From Pseudocolwellia sp. AS88 (GTDB lineage Bacteria > Pseudomonadota > Gammaproteobacteria > Enterobacterales > Alteromonadaceae), in the NCBI RefSeq assembly GCF_030551755.1, contig NZ_JAUPEC010000014.1, forward strand, positions 49,928 through 113,927: a stretch of DNA of 64,000 nucleotides, written 5' to 3'. Shown here piece after piece: positions 1-9,377 of this stretch. A program made the translations under genes and the position numbers. The stretch's first letter is position 1. Each line of letters opens with the position of its first letter. Below the pieces are notes generated by a model, which worked only from the letters and a program-made list of their open reading frames with translations, was not told where the DNA came from and did no database searches.

Positions 1-2
1 AA

Positions 3-239
3 GATAACAAACGTACTGATATTGCGATAACTCCAGTTGAGAACGTAGTTGATACAACATCAGCAGGCGATTCGTTTAATGGTGTGTTTGTTGGCGCTCG
101 TACAGCGGGTACTAATAGTAATGACGCTATAAAATTAGCTTCTGCATCAGCCGCTTTGGTTATTCAACATAAAGGTGCAATCGTTGATCAAGACGTTTTT
201 CAAGCCTTTATTGATAATGACTTATATCGCTTAAATTAA
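3..239 (+). CDS. kdgK: PfkB-family sugar kinase, probable 2-keto-3-deoxygluconate kinase (3' end only)
   Basis: Only the last 78 codons are in the window; the gene starts to the left. The reading frame opens at base 3 and stops at TAA 237-239. It contains the PfkB C-terminal signature DTTSAGDSFNG, in which the Asp of GDSF is the catalytic base of ribokinase-like kinases, followed by the conserved tail with VIQHKGAI, a pattern I associate with KDG kinase (phosphorylation of 2-dehydro-3-deoxy-D-gluconate in the Entner-Doudoroff/uronate route). If so, the region to the left is likely a uronate (alginate or pectin) catabolic cluster. The PfkB family is certain from the motif; the KdgK assignment is an inference from a C-terminal fragment. 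Confidence 0.7.
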   Translation, partial: DNKRTDIAITPVENVVDTTSAGDSFNGVFVGARTAGTNSNDAIKLASASAALVIQHKGAIVDQDVFQAFIDNDLYRLN

Positions 240-301
240 TCTGTTTATTCGTTAACATTGAGCTTATTCAGTTAGTGTTAGTTAATATAATAGTTATGAT
301 C

Positions 302-339
302 AAAAAAGGTCTTCTGAGTTTATCAGAAGACCTTTTTTT
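302..339. terminator. Bidirectional rho-independent terminator
   Basis: Perfect 10-bp stem GGTCTTCTGA (308-317) and TCAGAAGACC (323-332) with a 5-base loop, flanked by A6 on the left and T7 on the right, so it can stop transcription from both sides. It lies between the kinase on the plus strand and the converging CBS gene on the minus strand. Confidence 0.9.
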
Positions 340-416
340 AATGTTAAAAGTATTTGTCTACTCCTTTATTAATAAACTAACTTACATCGCTATATAATCA
401 TTACCTTAGCTTTCAG

Positions 417-986
417 CTATGCGTTAATGACATTCATTTCATTAAATCTTTTTGCGAAAACAACATTTTTAGGTATCTCAATAGGGATATGTAATTTTCG
501 TTCAATTTCTTTAGAAGATATAATGCCTCTAATGTGATGATTAAATGTATCCATTACTAAGCAATGATGCAGTCCGTTTTGTTTTAATGTGTTTACCACG
601 TCTTCAACTGTTGCTCTCTTAAGCTGTGAAATATCAAAAGTCATAATTTTTTCTTTTGGTAACATTAGATCACTAACCAAAATCTCTTCTCTTTTATTAC
701 CTAAAGTTATTTCATGCATAATGGCTTGCTCAGACACCTCTGAATGAGTAATCACGCCAACAAAATCATCGTTTTCAGATATAACAAGATTCAGGTGAAC
801 ATGTGTTTTTAACATTAAATCTAACGCGTCAATTGCTTTAGTATTCTCTGTAATTCTAGATGGATTAAAACGTTTAAAGTCTGTGAATATCGAGGTTGCA
901 GGAGAATTTAAGGTGACTTGTTCGAAATCATCTGGTTTAACAATGTAATCGATATTATCTATGCTAACTAGTTTTAACTTTTTCAT
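417..986 (-). CDS. CBS-domain pair protein
   Basis: 189 residues with no signal peptide or membrane segment. Two CBS repeats are visible: one around residues 38-90 (TKAIDALDLML...LVISENDDFVGVITHSEV) and one around 105-165 (MTFDISQLKRATVEDVV...HCLVMDTFNHHIRGIISSKEI). CBS pairs bind adenosine nucleotides or S-adenosylmethionine and act as regulatory modules; here they make up nearly the whole protein, so it is probably a stand-alone sensor or partner protein. The start is ATG at 986. It is monocistronic, converges on the kinase terminator and has no visible functional partner. The target is unknown. Confidence 0.8.
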   Translation of the reverse strand: MKKLKLVSIDNIDYIVKPDDFEQVTLNSPATSIFTDFKRFNPSRITENTKAIDALDLMLKTHVHLNLVISENDDFVGVITHSEVSEQAIMHEITLGNKREEILVSDLMLPKEKIMTFDISQLKRATVEDVVNTLKQNGLHHCLVMDTFNHHIRGIISSKEIERKLHIPIEIPKNVVFAKRFNEMNVINA

Positions 987-1121
987 AATAGCCTCTGTGC
1001 TTTTATTTGATGTTCTTAAGGTGTAACAGAGTTAAATTCACTAGTAACAAGACTTCAGGTATTAGAGTACCTAGCTTGAGACTAAATATTGTGAATATAA
1101 TCTTCTATCTAATATAAATAT

Positions 1122-1409
1122 CTAGATATCAAATAATGGTGGTGCACGAATAAAGCTATAGGATACTTCTGCTTTTAGTTTAGAAGTATTATTAGAAATG
1201 GATTTTTCTTGAGGTAAGGGAGGTAGGAGGGTTAATTCATATTTATAAACACTCCCATCTATATCATGGCTATCTAAATCACTAAGTGTTTCTTCTATTG
1301 ATTGCTCAACATCCCATAAACCATCATCTGCAATAGTACTTTTACTTTCTAAAGAAAATAAAAGTATGCAAGGTAATAGTAATAAAAGTTGAAGCGTATT
1401 TTTCATCAA
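1122..1409 (-). CDS. Small secreted protein of unknown function
   Basis: 95 residues. Residues 1-27 form a plausible signal peptide (MMKN, then a Leu-rich core LLLLLPCILLF), giving a mature part of about 68 residues that is acidic in its first half (DDGLWDVEQSIEETLSDLDSHDID) and ends in a Pro-rich tail. No known domain was recognised. The ATG pair at 1407/1404 leaves two near-identical start choices. It stands alone upstream of the divergently transcribed TBDR, from which it is separated by about 600 bases. It could be an unrecognised periplasmic protein or a decayed gene. Confidence 0.45.
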   Translation of the reverse strand: MMKNTLQLLLLLPCILLFSLESKSTIADDGLWDVEQSIEETLSDLDSHDIDGSVYKYELTLLPPLPQEKSISNNTSKLKAEVSYSFIRAPPLFDI

Positions 1410-2002
1410 TTTTAGTAATTTATTTAGTTATAAGTTCATAATGGAGACCTTAAATAATACTTTCAAGTAAAAAAATGAAATGAGAGAAGATAAAAAGTAA
1501 TAAATTATTAATGGATAACTATGACGTTCTCTTTAAAAAGGTAGAAAGCTTTATAGAATAAAAAATAATTTAGAAACTATTTATTCTAAGAATACTTGGT
1601 TTTGAAGACCATTTTTGTTTTATAAGAATAATAATTTCGTTTTATAAATATGCAAAAAAGTATTCGTTGTTTATCGTTATAGATGAATTTTCTTCATCTT
1701 TATTTTCATGATGTTAGGTGATTTTTTGATTTTTAGTTAGGTCAAATATCAAACAGTTTGCTCATAATTTTTTTGCTTAATAAACTGCTATAAATTCGTT
1801 AAAACATAATTTTATTAGAATTTTTCTATTAAATTTAACTTCAAATATTTGTAAGTTATTTGTTAATTGGTAAAGCCAAATGAATTGACAAGCATCATAA
1901 TCTTGGTTAAGTTGAGGTGGATTATTGAACTGGTGATAATAAAAAATAAAAGATCACCAGTTTTAATTTACTATTTTCATAAATCGGTTTAGGGGAATTA
2001 AT
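1410..2002. other. Gene-free, very AT-rich divergent intergenic region
   Basis: About 590 bases between the small secreted orphan and the TBDR. No ORF of useful length. A TTGACA box is present at 1885-1890 without a convincing -10 at the right spacing. The only clear structure is the inverted repeat listed at 1928-1962, close to the TBDR start. Confidence 0.6.
1928..1962. promoter_or_regulatory. 10-bp perfect inverted repeat in the leader of the TBDR gene
   Basis: AACTGGTGAT (1928-1937) and ATCACCAGTT (1953-1962) are exact inverted copies separated by 15 AT-rich bases and followed by TTTTAATTT. The repeat ends 40 bases before the TBDR ATG. It could be an operator for a dimeric regulator, or a hairpin in the 5' leader with a short U tract that attenuates expression. 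I do not recognise the motif. Confidence 0.5.
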
Positions 2003-4957
2003 ATGACAATAAAATTAAATAAAATTAGCTCTGCGTTGCAAAAGAATCGCTCAGCTAATCGAAACAAATCTGCACTATATAGTTCTGCTCTCGTTGCAAT
2101 GTTAGCTATGCCGGCATATGCAGCTGAAGAAGCTTCACAAACAAAAAATAATGATGAAATTGAAGTTATCCAGGTAACTGGCATATTAGGTAGTATGAAG
2201 GCTGCTTCAATACTTAAACGTACTGATAGCCGTATTGTAGATGCAATTGTCGCAGAAGATATTGGTAAATTACCTGATAATAACATTGCAGAAGCGTTGC
2301 AACGTATTACAGGTGTTTCAATTAGCACAGATTTTGGTGTAGGTAATGGGGTTACCATTCGCGGTATTTCACAAAACCGTGTGGAACTAAATGGTCGTTC
2401 AACTTCTGGTGCTGGTCGCGACGGTATTAGCCTTGATGATTTTCCATCTAGCTTCCTAAAAACAGTTGAAGTTATTAAGTCTCCTACTCCTGAAATGATT
2501 GAAGGTGCTTTGGGTGGTACGATCAACATGACTACAGTTCGTCCATTAGAATTAGATGAGCCACTAGTCGCTTTCACATTAGATGGTGAATACGCAGATA
2601 AAACTGAAAACTGGGCGCCTAAATTTAATATTTCAGCAGGTCGTAACTGGGATTTAGATGATGCAGGTACCTTTGGTGCATCATTTGTTTTAGCTTACCA
2701 AGATCGTGAATTACGTCGAGATGAGTTTATCAACTTAGTTACGCCTACCGAACTTGACTTAGATGGAAACGGTGAAAGTGATCGAGCAAACAATCCTGCA
2801 GGTAACTTTTTAGTAAGAAGTCAAAATACAGTAGAGCAAAAAACAGAACAGCGTGAAAGAACAGCTTATGGTTTATCTTTACAATGGGCTCCTAAAAGTG
2901 GTGATGGCTTTATTTATTTAGATGTTAATGCTACTGACCTAGATGGTGGTCAAGAAGCTTATTCAGTTCTTAACGACAGTAAAGACTATAGCGATTTAGT
3001 TCTTGATGATGCATTTGGTGATGCACAAGGCCAGCTTCAGAATTTTGGTTCAGGTAGTGTTTTTGTACAACCTAAAACGTGGTCTGATTTTACTACTAAC
3101 GACTCTTCATCTAGCGCACTAGGTGGTGAATTTCAGTTAACTGACCAATTGAAAATATCGGGTGAAATTGCATATACAAAGTCTGAGTCTGAAAGAAGAA
3201 ATTCAGAATTCAATTTACGTCCTATTTCTCGTGACCAATATGAAGCTGATGGCACGATAACTGAACATCTTTTCACCCTTACAATGACAGAAAGCGGAGA
3301 TCAAGTTCCAGGTATTATCTTCTCAGATGAAGATGCTCTTCTTAATCCTGATAACTTAGCTATTCGTCAATTTAGTCATCAGCGACATGTTACAGAAAAT
3401 GAAGAGACGGCAATTCGTTTAGATATAGAATATACAGAACCATTTGCAAACTTAGAGTTTATTAGCTCAATTAAAGCTGGTGTGCGTACTACAAGTCGTG
3501 ATTATGAAATTGATCGTCATGACCTTAGAAATAACGGCGACGAACTTAAGAACTTACAAACAAGTGTTACAGTTGATGGTGTTGTAACTCCAGTATGGAT
3601 TGATGACTTTAATGATTCGTATGGTGGATTTAAAACCATTAATCATGATAACTCTTTCGATCAAAGCGGTATTGCTGGAAATAACGCATTAACTAATTAC
3701 TATGTATATGATGGTGCATTATTAGCATACGATATTAACGGTACTTACGACAGAGTTAAGCAAATGCTTGCTGGCACTAGCCATGAATTAACTGGTTCGC
3801 TTGACGACAACATGGTGCGTAACACAGGTGCATATGCGCATATTGAAGAAGAAACTAGAGCTATCTATACTCAGTTTCATTTAGACTTTGATGAGCTTAC
3901 TGCTGTTGTTGGTGCTCGTTATGTGACTACAGATTTAACGTCTGCTACTTTTGATGAGTCACAGGATCATGATTATTCAGATTTCTTACCAAGTATTAAT
4001 GCTACGTATACGTTAAATGATGATACTGTTTTACGTTTTGCTGCTGCAAAAGTAATGCGACGTGCTGAATTTGGTGAATTAAGTCCAGCACTAAATATTG
4101 ATAACTCACTTGTAACTGGTACACAAGGCTCTTATCAACTAGACCCTTACCGTGTAACTCAATACGATTTAGGTATAGAGCATTACTTTGGTGAAGGTGG
4201 ACTTGTATCTGCAGCTTTATTCTACAAAGATGTTCAATCTTTCACTCAGAGTAGCAGTTCTTGTGTTGCTGACCCAGAAACAATTACAGGTCAGAACGTA
4301 AATGAATTTATAGATGTATGTCTTTTAGATGTTGCAGGCGTGAGTCAAGATAACCTTGTAACTGCAGGTGCTAACCAAGATTTGGCTTTTGTTGAAGGGC
4401 AAAGAGATGCAGGTTTAACAGGTATTGTTATTAATACCGATGTTAATGGCGGAAGTGGCTCTATTAAAGGTTTAGAGTTAGCATACCAACAACAGCTTGA
4501 TTTCTTACCAGGTGCTTGGGCTGGATTAGGCGTTAATGTAAACTACACATACGCATACAGTAAGCAACCAGATGGTAATCCATTATTAGATATTTCTAAT
4601 AATACCTTTAACACACAAGTTTACTGGGAACACGAAGGTATTCAAATTCGTTTAGCTTATAACTGGCGTGACAAGTACTTAGATACTCAAGATGAGAAAC
4701 GTGTTCGTCCTGTAGGTGCATTAGCAGCTCTTGCTGATAGTACTATAACAGATGTTACGCTAGGCAATAACTACCGTGATGCTCGAGGTCAAGTTGATTT
4801 CTCAGCAAGTTATGACTTGAATGACAACATCACTCTTGTAGCTAATGCCGTGAATTTAACTGGTGAGCCAATTCGCCAGGTTTCTGAGTTAGGTAGTAAC
4901 TGGAAATACAGTGAAGCAGATCGTCGTTATACTGTGGGTGTTCGTGCTAAGTTCTAA
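2003..4957 (+). CDS. TonB-dependent outer-membrane receptor (TIGR01782-like)
   Basis: 984 residues. A signal peptide ends at about residue 40 (LAMPAYA, then AEEAS). A TonB-box-like stretch (EIEVIQVTG) follows at about 52-61, then the plug domain (residues about 70-190, with EDIGKLPDNNIAEALQRITGVSIS and GVTIRGI), then a long beta-barrel ending in Phe (YTVGVRAKF), as barrel proteins do. The length and plug sequence fit the TonB-Xanth-Caul subfamily, which usually imports carbohydrate oligomers. The ATG at 2003 follows AGGGGAATTAAT, a good ribosome binding site. A strong terminator follows. Its substrate is not shown by the sequence; proximity to a KDG-kinase-like gene hints at uronate oligosaccharides, but the small orphan and the CBS gene intervene. 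Confidence 0.92.
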   Translation: MTIKLNKISSALQKNRSANRNKSALYSSALVAMLAMPAYAAEEASQTKNNDEIEVIQVTGILGSMKAASILKRTDSRIVDAIVAEDIGKLPDNNIAEALQRITGVSISTDFGVGNGVTIRGISQNRVELNGRSTSGAGRDGISLDDFPSSFLKTVEVIKSPTPEMIEGALGGTINMTTVRPLELDEPLVAFTLDGEYADKTENWAPKFNISAGRNWDLDDAGTFGASFVLAYQDRELRRDEFINLVTPTELDLDGNGESDRANNPAGNFLVRSQNTVEQKTEQRERTAYGLSLQWAPKSGDGFIYLDVNATDLDGGQEAYSVLNDSKDYSDLVLDDAFGDAQGQLQNFGSGSVFVQPKTWSDFTTNDSSSSALGGEFQLTDQLKISGEIAYTKSESERRNSEFNLRPISRDQYEADGTITEHLFTLTMTESGDQVPGIIFSDEDALLNPDNLAIRQFSHQRHVTENEETAIRLDIEYTEPFANLEFISSIKAGVRTTSRDYEIDRHDLRNNGDELKNLQTSVTVDGVVTPVWIDDFNDSYGGFKTINHDNSFDQSGIAGNNALTNYYVYDGALLAYDINGTYDRVKQMLAGTSHELTGSLDDNMVRNTGAYAHIEEETRAIYTQFHLDFDELTAVVGARYVTTDLTSATFDESQDHDYSDFLPSINATYTLNDDTVLRFAAAKVMRRAEFGELSPALNIDNSLVTGTQGSYQLDPYRVTQYDLGIEHYFGEGGLVSAALFYKDVQSFTQSSSSCVADPETITGQNVNEFIDVCLLDVAGVSQDNLVTAGANQDLAFVEGQRDAGLTGIVINTDVNGGSGSIKGLELAYQQQLDFLPGAWAGLGVNVNYTYAYSKQPDGNPLLDISNNTFNTQVYWEHEGIQIRLAYNWRDKYLDTQDEKRVRPVGALAALADSTITDVTLGNNYRDARGQVDFSASYDLNDNITLVANAVNLTGEPIRQVSELGSNWKYSEADRRYTVGVRAKF

Positions 4958-4981
4958 ACCGGTTTTATATTAAACCTAATT

Positions 4982-5010
4982 AAAAACGAGCTAATTTAGC
5001 TCGTTTTTTT
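4982..5010 (+). terminator. Rho-independent terminator after the first TBDR
   Basis: Stem AAAAACGAGCT (4982-4992) and AGCTCGTTTTT (4998-5008) with a 5-base loop, followed by further T residues. It lies 25 bases after the TBDR stop codon. Confidence 0.85.
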
Positions 5011-5025
5011 ATGTCATTTTTTAGA

Positions 5026-5194
5026 TAACCTGAGATTGGTTTAATAAATTATTCTCTAGCAGTTATTTCCCTATACTTCAGTTTAATCGCTATATTTAAT
5101 TGGAACTAAGAAAAACTATTAAGCCGAGTCTAAGTCAAAATTGATTAATAATAATGTGAATAAATTAAAAGTAACTTATCCCAAGTTCAGGTTA
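5026..5194. repeat. Candidate MITE-like element, copy 1
   Basis: A 169-base AT-rich stretch bounded by imperfect inverted ends: TAACCTGAGATTGG (5026-5039) and CCAAGTTCAGGTTA (5181-5194), 12 of 14 bases complementary. The right end, CTTATCCCAAGTTCAGGTTA (5175-5194), matches the right end of a second element at 43215-43234 (CTTATCTCGGATTTAGGTTA) at 15 of 20 positions. There is no coding capacity. No clear target duplication is seen. The family assignment is an inference from two copies. Confidence 0.4.
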
Positions 5195-5286
5195 GTTATA
5201 AGGCTAGTGGTTTTTCAGCAGTATAAATTTGGATCAATTAAGTTAAGACTTTACAGGAAGGGGGCGAGTAAACGTGTGTTATGAAA

Positions 5287-5318
5287 AGCTAGAATATAGA
5301 AAGTTTTATATTCTAGCT
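5287..5318 (-). terminator. Hairpin downstream of dxs, probable terminator of xseB-ispA-dxs
   Basis: Perfect 12-bp stem AGCTAGAATATA (5287-5298) and TATATTCTAGCT (5307-5318) with an 8-base loop. Read on the minus strand the stem is followed by TTTT. It lies 12 bases beyond the dxs stop codon. Confidence 0.7.
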
Positions 5319-5330
5319 AAATATGATGAA

Positions 5331-7196
5331 TTATAAGTTAAGGAAGTGATTAATTTTATCTAATATTCCTTCGCTATTTAGCCCTAGCTCTTGATGTATT
5401 TCGTCTTGCGTTCCATGTTTAATGAAAGCATCAGGTAGGCCAATATTTAATATTTTAATGGCGATGCCTTTACTAAGGATAAACTCATTTACAGCAGAGC
5501 CTGCGCCACCAGCAATAGCATTATCTTCTAGCGTTATTATACAAGTATGGTTGTTCGCTAATTCTTCAATTAAGGCTTCATCTAAAGGTTTAACAAAACG
5601 CATATCAACTAATGTAGTGTTAAGTGATTCTGCTACGGTGTTAGCTTCTTGTAATAAAGTACCAAAGCTTAAAATAGCGATGTCTTTACCTTGTTGTTTA
5701 ACAATACCTTTACCCATTTCTATGGTTTCTGATATAGATGGTAACTCAGCATCATTACCCGACCCTCTAGGATATCTAACTGCAGCTGGGCCTGTATGTT
5801 GATGACCTGTATTTAACATAAGCACACATTCACGTTCATCAGATGGCGCCATGATCACCATATTAGGTATACATCTTAAAAAGCTTAAGTCGAATGCACC
5901 TTGATGCGTAGCTCCGTCAGCGCCAACAATACCAGCGCGATCAATAGCAAACATTACGGGTAAGTTTTGAATGGCTACATCATGAATAAGTTGATCATAA
6001 CCACGTTGTAAAAAGCTAGAATAAATAGCAACAACAGGGTTATAGCCACCAATAGCTAAACCTGCAGCAAAAGTTACTGCATGTTGTTCAGCAATGGCAA
6101 CATCATAATATTGATCTGGAAAACGCTGACTAAACTCAACCATACCAGAACCTTCACGCATTGCTGGAGTTATAGCTGTTAACTTTGGATCAATTTCTGC
6201 GGTGTTACATAACCAATCACCAAAAATTTTAGAGTAGGTAGGTAAGCTCGCTTTACTTTTGGGTAGTGTAGTTTCTTCTGGGTTAAACTTAGGTACAGCA
6301 TGATACTTTATTGGATCTTGTTCAGCCGCTTCGTAGCCTTTACCTTTTTTAGTGGCAATATGTAAAAGCTGAGGGCCTTTTAAATTGCGCATATTAGAAA
6401 TGGTATCAACTAATCCATTAACATCATGACCATCTATCGGGCCAATATAATTGAAACCAAGTTCTTCGAAAAAGGTGCTAGGGACAACCATGCCTTTTAT
6501 ATGCTCTTCAGCACGACTAGCTAACTCTTTTATCGGAGGGATGTTCTTAAGTATGCGCTTACTTCCTTCACGAAGCCCTGTATATAGATTTCCCGAAAGC
6601 ATTTTAGCTAAGTGATTATTAAGAGCGCCTACGTTTTCAGATATAGACATCTCATTGTCATTAAGTACAACAAGCATATCTTTGTTAATATCGCCGCCAT
6701 GATTTAATGCTTCAAATGCCATACCTGCGGTCATAGCACCATCACCAATTACAGCAACAACTTTTCTATTTTTAGCTTCTTTTTCAGCTGCAACAGCCAT
6801 ACCCAATGCAGCAGATATAGAAGTACTTGAATGACCCACACTTAATACATCGTATTCGCTTTCTTCGCGCCATGGAAAAGGATGCAAGCCATCTTTTTGT
6901 CTAATGGTATGTAGTTGGTCGCGTCGACCGGTTAGAATTTTATGAGGATAAGCTTGATGACCCACATCCCAGATCAATTGATCAAAAGGTGTGTTGTACA
7001 CAAAATGTAAAGCTACCGTAAGCTCTATTGTACCTAAACCTGAAGCGAAATGGCCACTACTTTTACTAACTGAATTGAGTAAGTATCGACGTAATTCTTC
7101 ACTCGCTTGAGTGAGTTTGCTTTTACCTAATAACCTTAAATCTTCAGGTGTATTAATGTTTGATAAAAGTGGGTAGTCAGTTAGATCAATTGTCAT
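5331..7196 (-). CDS. dxs: 1-deoxy-D-xylulose-5-phosphate synthase
   Basis: 621 residues, the usual length. This thiamine-diphosphate enzyme condenses pyruvate and glyceraldehyde 3-phosphate in the first step of the MEP isoprenoid pathway; it is cytosolic. Visible motifs are the N-terminal [17 protein letters not shown] block, the TPP/Mg motif GDGAMTAG (about residues 151-158) with its downstream [13 protein letters not shown], the catalytic Glu in the [15 protein letters not shown] block, and the transketolase C-terminal domain. It is the last gene of xseB-ispA-dxs, with 38 bases between the ispA stop and the dxs ATG at 7196. This gene order is common in gammaproteobacteria. Confidence 0.97.
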   Translation of the reverse strand: MTIDLTDYPLLSNINTPEDLRLLGKSKLTQASEELRRYLLNSVSKSSGHFASGLGTIELTVALHFVYNTPFDQLIWDVGHQAYPHKILTGRRDQLHTIRQKDGLHPFPWREESEYDVLSVGHSSTSISAALGMAVAAEKEAKNRKVVAVIGDGAMTAGMAFEALNHGGDINKDMLVVLNDNEMSISENVGALNNHLAKMLSGNLYTGLREGSKRILKNIPPIKELASRAEEHIKGMVVPSTFFEELGFNYIGPIDGHDVNGLVDTISNMRNLKGPQLLHIATKKGKGYEAAEQDPIKYHAVPKFNPEETTLPKSKASLPTYSKIFGDWLCNTAEIDPKLTAITPAMREGSGMVEFSQRFPDQYYDVAIAEQHAVTFAAGLAIGGYNPVVAIYSSFLQRGYDQLIHDVAIQNLPVMFAIDRAGIVGADGATHQGAFDLSFLRCIPNMVIMAPSDERECVLMLNTGHQHTGPAAVRYPRGSGNDAELPSISETIEMGKGIVKQQGKDIAILSFGTLLQEANTVAESLNTTLVDMRFVKPLDEALIEELANNHTCIITLEDNAIAGGAGSAVNEFILSKGIAIKILNIGLPDAFIKHGTQDEIHQELGLNSEGILDKINHFLNL

Positions 7197-7234
7197 GTGT
7201 TATCGGTTATTCTTATTAAAATTTATACAGTGAA

Positions 7235-8125
7235 CTAGCTAGTGCGCTTTACAATGAAAGTCGCAAAATCAGCTAAACATTGGGTATTGTAAGGCAAAGT
7301 AGACAAAGCTTGAAGTGCTTGTTGGTATAAGTCGTCAGCTTTTTGCTGAGCACCTTCTAAACCAAGCAAAGCTGGATATGTACTTTTATTTGCGGCTAGG
7401 TCTGAACCTGCTGGTTTTCCTAACTCTTCTTCGCTTGATGTTATATCAATAATATCATCTCTTACTTGGTAAGCTAAACCTACAAGTTGTGCGAAAGTTT
7501 TTAATTGTGCTTTTTCTTCTACAGAAACTGTACTACTACAGTCAGCAGCCATTAATACTGAAGCTTCAATTAACGCTCCTGTTTTTAATGAATGCAAATG
7601 TTGTAAAGCATCTAAAGGTATTGAATGATCTGTAGCTGCTAAATCAAGTGCCTGTCCACCGCACATTCCTTGATAACCAGAGGCATTAACAAGTTGTTGC
7701 ACAAAGCCAATACGCTTACTTTGTAAATGCTCTGAAAAATGATGGTTGGATAAAATATCAAAAGCTAAAGTTTGTAAACTGTCGCCCGCTAATATTGCTG
7801 TCGCTTCATCAAAAGCTTTATGACAGGTTGGTTTACCACGTCTTAAATCGTCATCATCCATCGCTGGTAAATCATCATGTAATAATGAATAAGCATGAAT
7901 ACATTCCAATGCAGCAGCTATGCCGTCAATATCTTCTAACTTTGCCCCTACACTTGTTCCTGTAATATAAGCTAGATAAGGGCGCATGCGTTTGCCGCCA
8001 ATAAGTAAGCCATAACGCATGGCTTCTAATAAACGCTCGTCGTTACACGCTAACTGATCTAATTTATTGGTAAGAAATTGATTAACACGTTGTTGGTATT
8101 CATCTAATTGAGGTAACTGACCCAC
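7235..8125 (-). CDS. ispA: Farnesyl diphosphate synthase (geranyltranstransferase)
   Basis: 296 residues. Makes C15 farnesyl diphosphate from isopentenyl and dimethylallyl diphosphate. Both aspartate-rich Mg-binding motifs are present: the first, DDLPAMDDDDLRRGKPT, and the second, DDIID, in YQVRDDIIDITSSEEELGKPAGSD. The start is GTG at 8125, which directly abuts the xseB stop (TAAGTG), so the two are almost certainly translationally coupled. The context (dxs downstream) supports the isoprenoid role. Confidence 0.96.
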   Translation of the reverse strand: MGQLPQLDEYQQRVNQFLTNKLDQLACNDERLLEAMRYGLLIGGKRMRPYLAYITGTSVGAKLEDIDGIAAALECIHAYSLLHDDLPAMDDDDLRRGKPTCHKAFDEATAILAGDSLQTLAFDILSNHHFSEHLQSKRIGFVQQLVNASGYQGMCGGQALDLAATDHSIPLDALQHLHSLKTGALIEASVLMAADCSSTVSVEEKAQLKTFAQLVGLAYQVRDDIIDITSSEEELGKPAGSDLAANKSTYPALLGLEGAQQKADDLYQQALQALSTLPYNTQCLADFATFIVKRTS

Positions 8126-8377
8126 TTAGCTATCGTCCTGTGTTAATTCAAATGTTGAAAGGGCTTGCTCCGGATTATTTTTATCGAGCAATATTTGGAT
8201 TTTTTGTTCGGCATCCTGTAGCTTTGTTTGGCTAGCTTGGCTAAGATTTAAACCACGCTCAAATAAATTCATCGAATCTTCCAGACTTAGCTCACCTTGT
8301 TCTAAATTTTGAACAATTTCTTCTAATTCATTAAGTGATTCTTCAAAGCTTAAATTTTCAATTTTTTTTCTAGCCAT
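8126..8377 (-). CDS. xseB: Exodeoxyribonuclease VII small subunit
   Basis: 83 residues with the start at ATG 8377 (MARKKIENLSFEESL). The frame is open for 12 more codons upstream (to 8413), but that extension has no family counterpart. The typical XseB helical-hairpin sequence is present: SFEESLNELEEIVQNLEQGELSLEDSM and FERGLNLSQ. It is the small subunit of the single-strand-specific nuclease whose large subunit XseA is not in this window. It is the first gene of the xseB-ispA-dxs operon and is divergent from pomA. Confidence 0.94.
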   Translation of the reverse strand: MARKKIENLSFEESLNELEEIVQNLEQGELSLEDSMNLFERGLNLSQASQTKLQDAEQKIQILLDKNNPEQALSTFELTQDDS

Positions 8378-8601
8378 TATTTTTTTACTGCTACATTTAA
8401 TAGATAGGCGCAAAGGTACCTTAGCTTAACATTTTGGTCAATTAGCGTCGATTTATTAATTGATTGTTATCTTTTACTGAAAAGAAGTTAAGTTATTGAG
8501 ATTAGTGGCGATAACATAAATATAAGTATTCGCGTAACCCCGATCGTTATTGTATTATTATTTATAAAGCACAACGATAAACATGTAAACAGGAGCATTT
8601 T

Positions 8602-9366
8602 GTGGATTTAGCTACGCTGGTTGGGATGGTTGGCGCCATTGGTTTTATTGTTATGGCGATGATATTAGGTGGTGATATCAGCATGTTTGTTGATACTCAA
8701 TCTATATTGATTGTTTTTTGTGGCTCCCTCTTTGTTGTATTATCAAATTATAATATGGGGCAATTTTTCGGAATCGGAAAAATTTGTGGTAAAGCCTTCC
8801 TATTCAAACTTGAAACTCCTGAAGAACTTATTGAAAAATCTGTAGAAATGGCAGATGCAGCACGTAAGGGCGGATTTTTAGCTTTAGAAGAAGCAGAAAT
8901 TACTAACGCTTTTATGCAAAAAGGCGTAGATATGCTGGTTGATGGTCATGATGCAGATGTTGTGCGTGCTACTTTACAAAAAGATATTTCACTTACGAGT
9001 GAACGTCATGAAAGAGGTATAGGCATGATGATGGCGTTAGCAGATGTAGCGCCAGCAATGGGCATGATCGGTACACTTATCGGTTTAGTTGCCATGCTTT
9101 CAAATATGGATGACCCAAAAGCCATCGGTCCTGCAATGGCGGTAGCACTTTTAACAACCTTATATGGAGCCTTCTTAGCAAACGTAATTGCCATTCCAAT
9201 CGCTAATAAATTAAAACTAAGACTTGAAGAAGAGAAAATGAACAGGCAATTGATCCTTGATGCTGTTTTAGGTATTCAAGATGGTCAAAACCCTCGTGTT
9301 ATTGAAGGGCTATTAAAGAACTATATTGCTGAAGGTAAGCGTGCCGTCGATACGAATGAAGAGTAA
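8602..9366 (+). CDS. pomA: Flagellar motor stator protein PomA (sodium-driven type)
   Basis: 254 residues, the usual PomA length. MotA/TolQ/ExbB family: four membrane segments (about residues 5-25, 30-48, 150-172 and 182-202) and a large cytoplasmic loop (about 50-145) with charged residues that contact FliG. The TM3 region reads DVAPAMGMIGTLIGLVAML, typical of the family. It starts at GTG 8602, 9 bases after AGGAG. With PomB it forms the ion channel that drives flagellar rotation. The pomB gene begins 11 bases after the stop. The sodium rather than proton type is inferred from resemblance to Vibrio PomA and the marine context. Confidence 0.93.
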   Translation: MDLATLVGMVGAIGFIVMAMILGGDISMFVDTQSILIVFCGSLFVVLSNYNMGQFFGIGKICGKAFLFKLETPEELIEKSVEMADAARKGGFLALEEAEITNAFMQKGVDMLVDGHDADVVRATLQKDISLTSERHERGIGMMMALADVAPAMGMIGTLIGLVAMLSNMDDPKAIGPAMAVALLTTLYGAFLANVIAIPIANKLKLRLEEEKMNRQLILDAVLGIQDGQNPRVIEGLLKNYIAEGKRAVDTNEE

Positions 9367-9377
9367 GGGAGGCTAAA

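Noticed and set aside
1963..2577. 204-residue open frame on the minus strand
   Set aside because: It lies antisense to the signal peptide and plug of the TBDR, has no recognisable domain and no ribosome binding site, and the plus-strand protein is certain.
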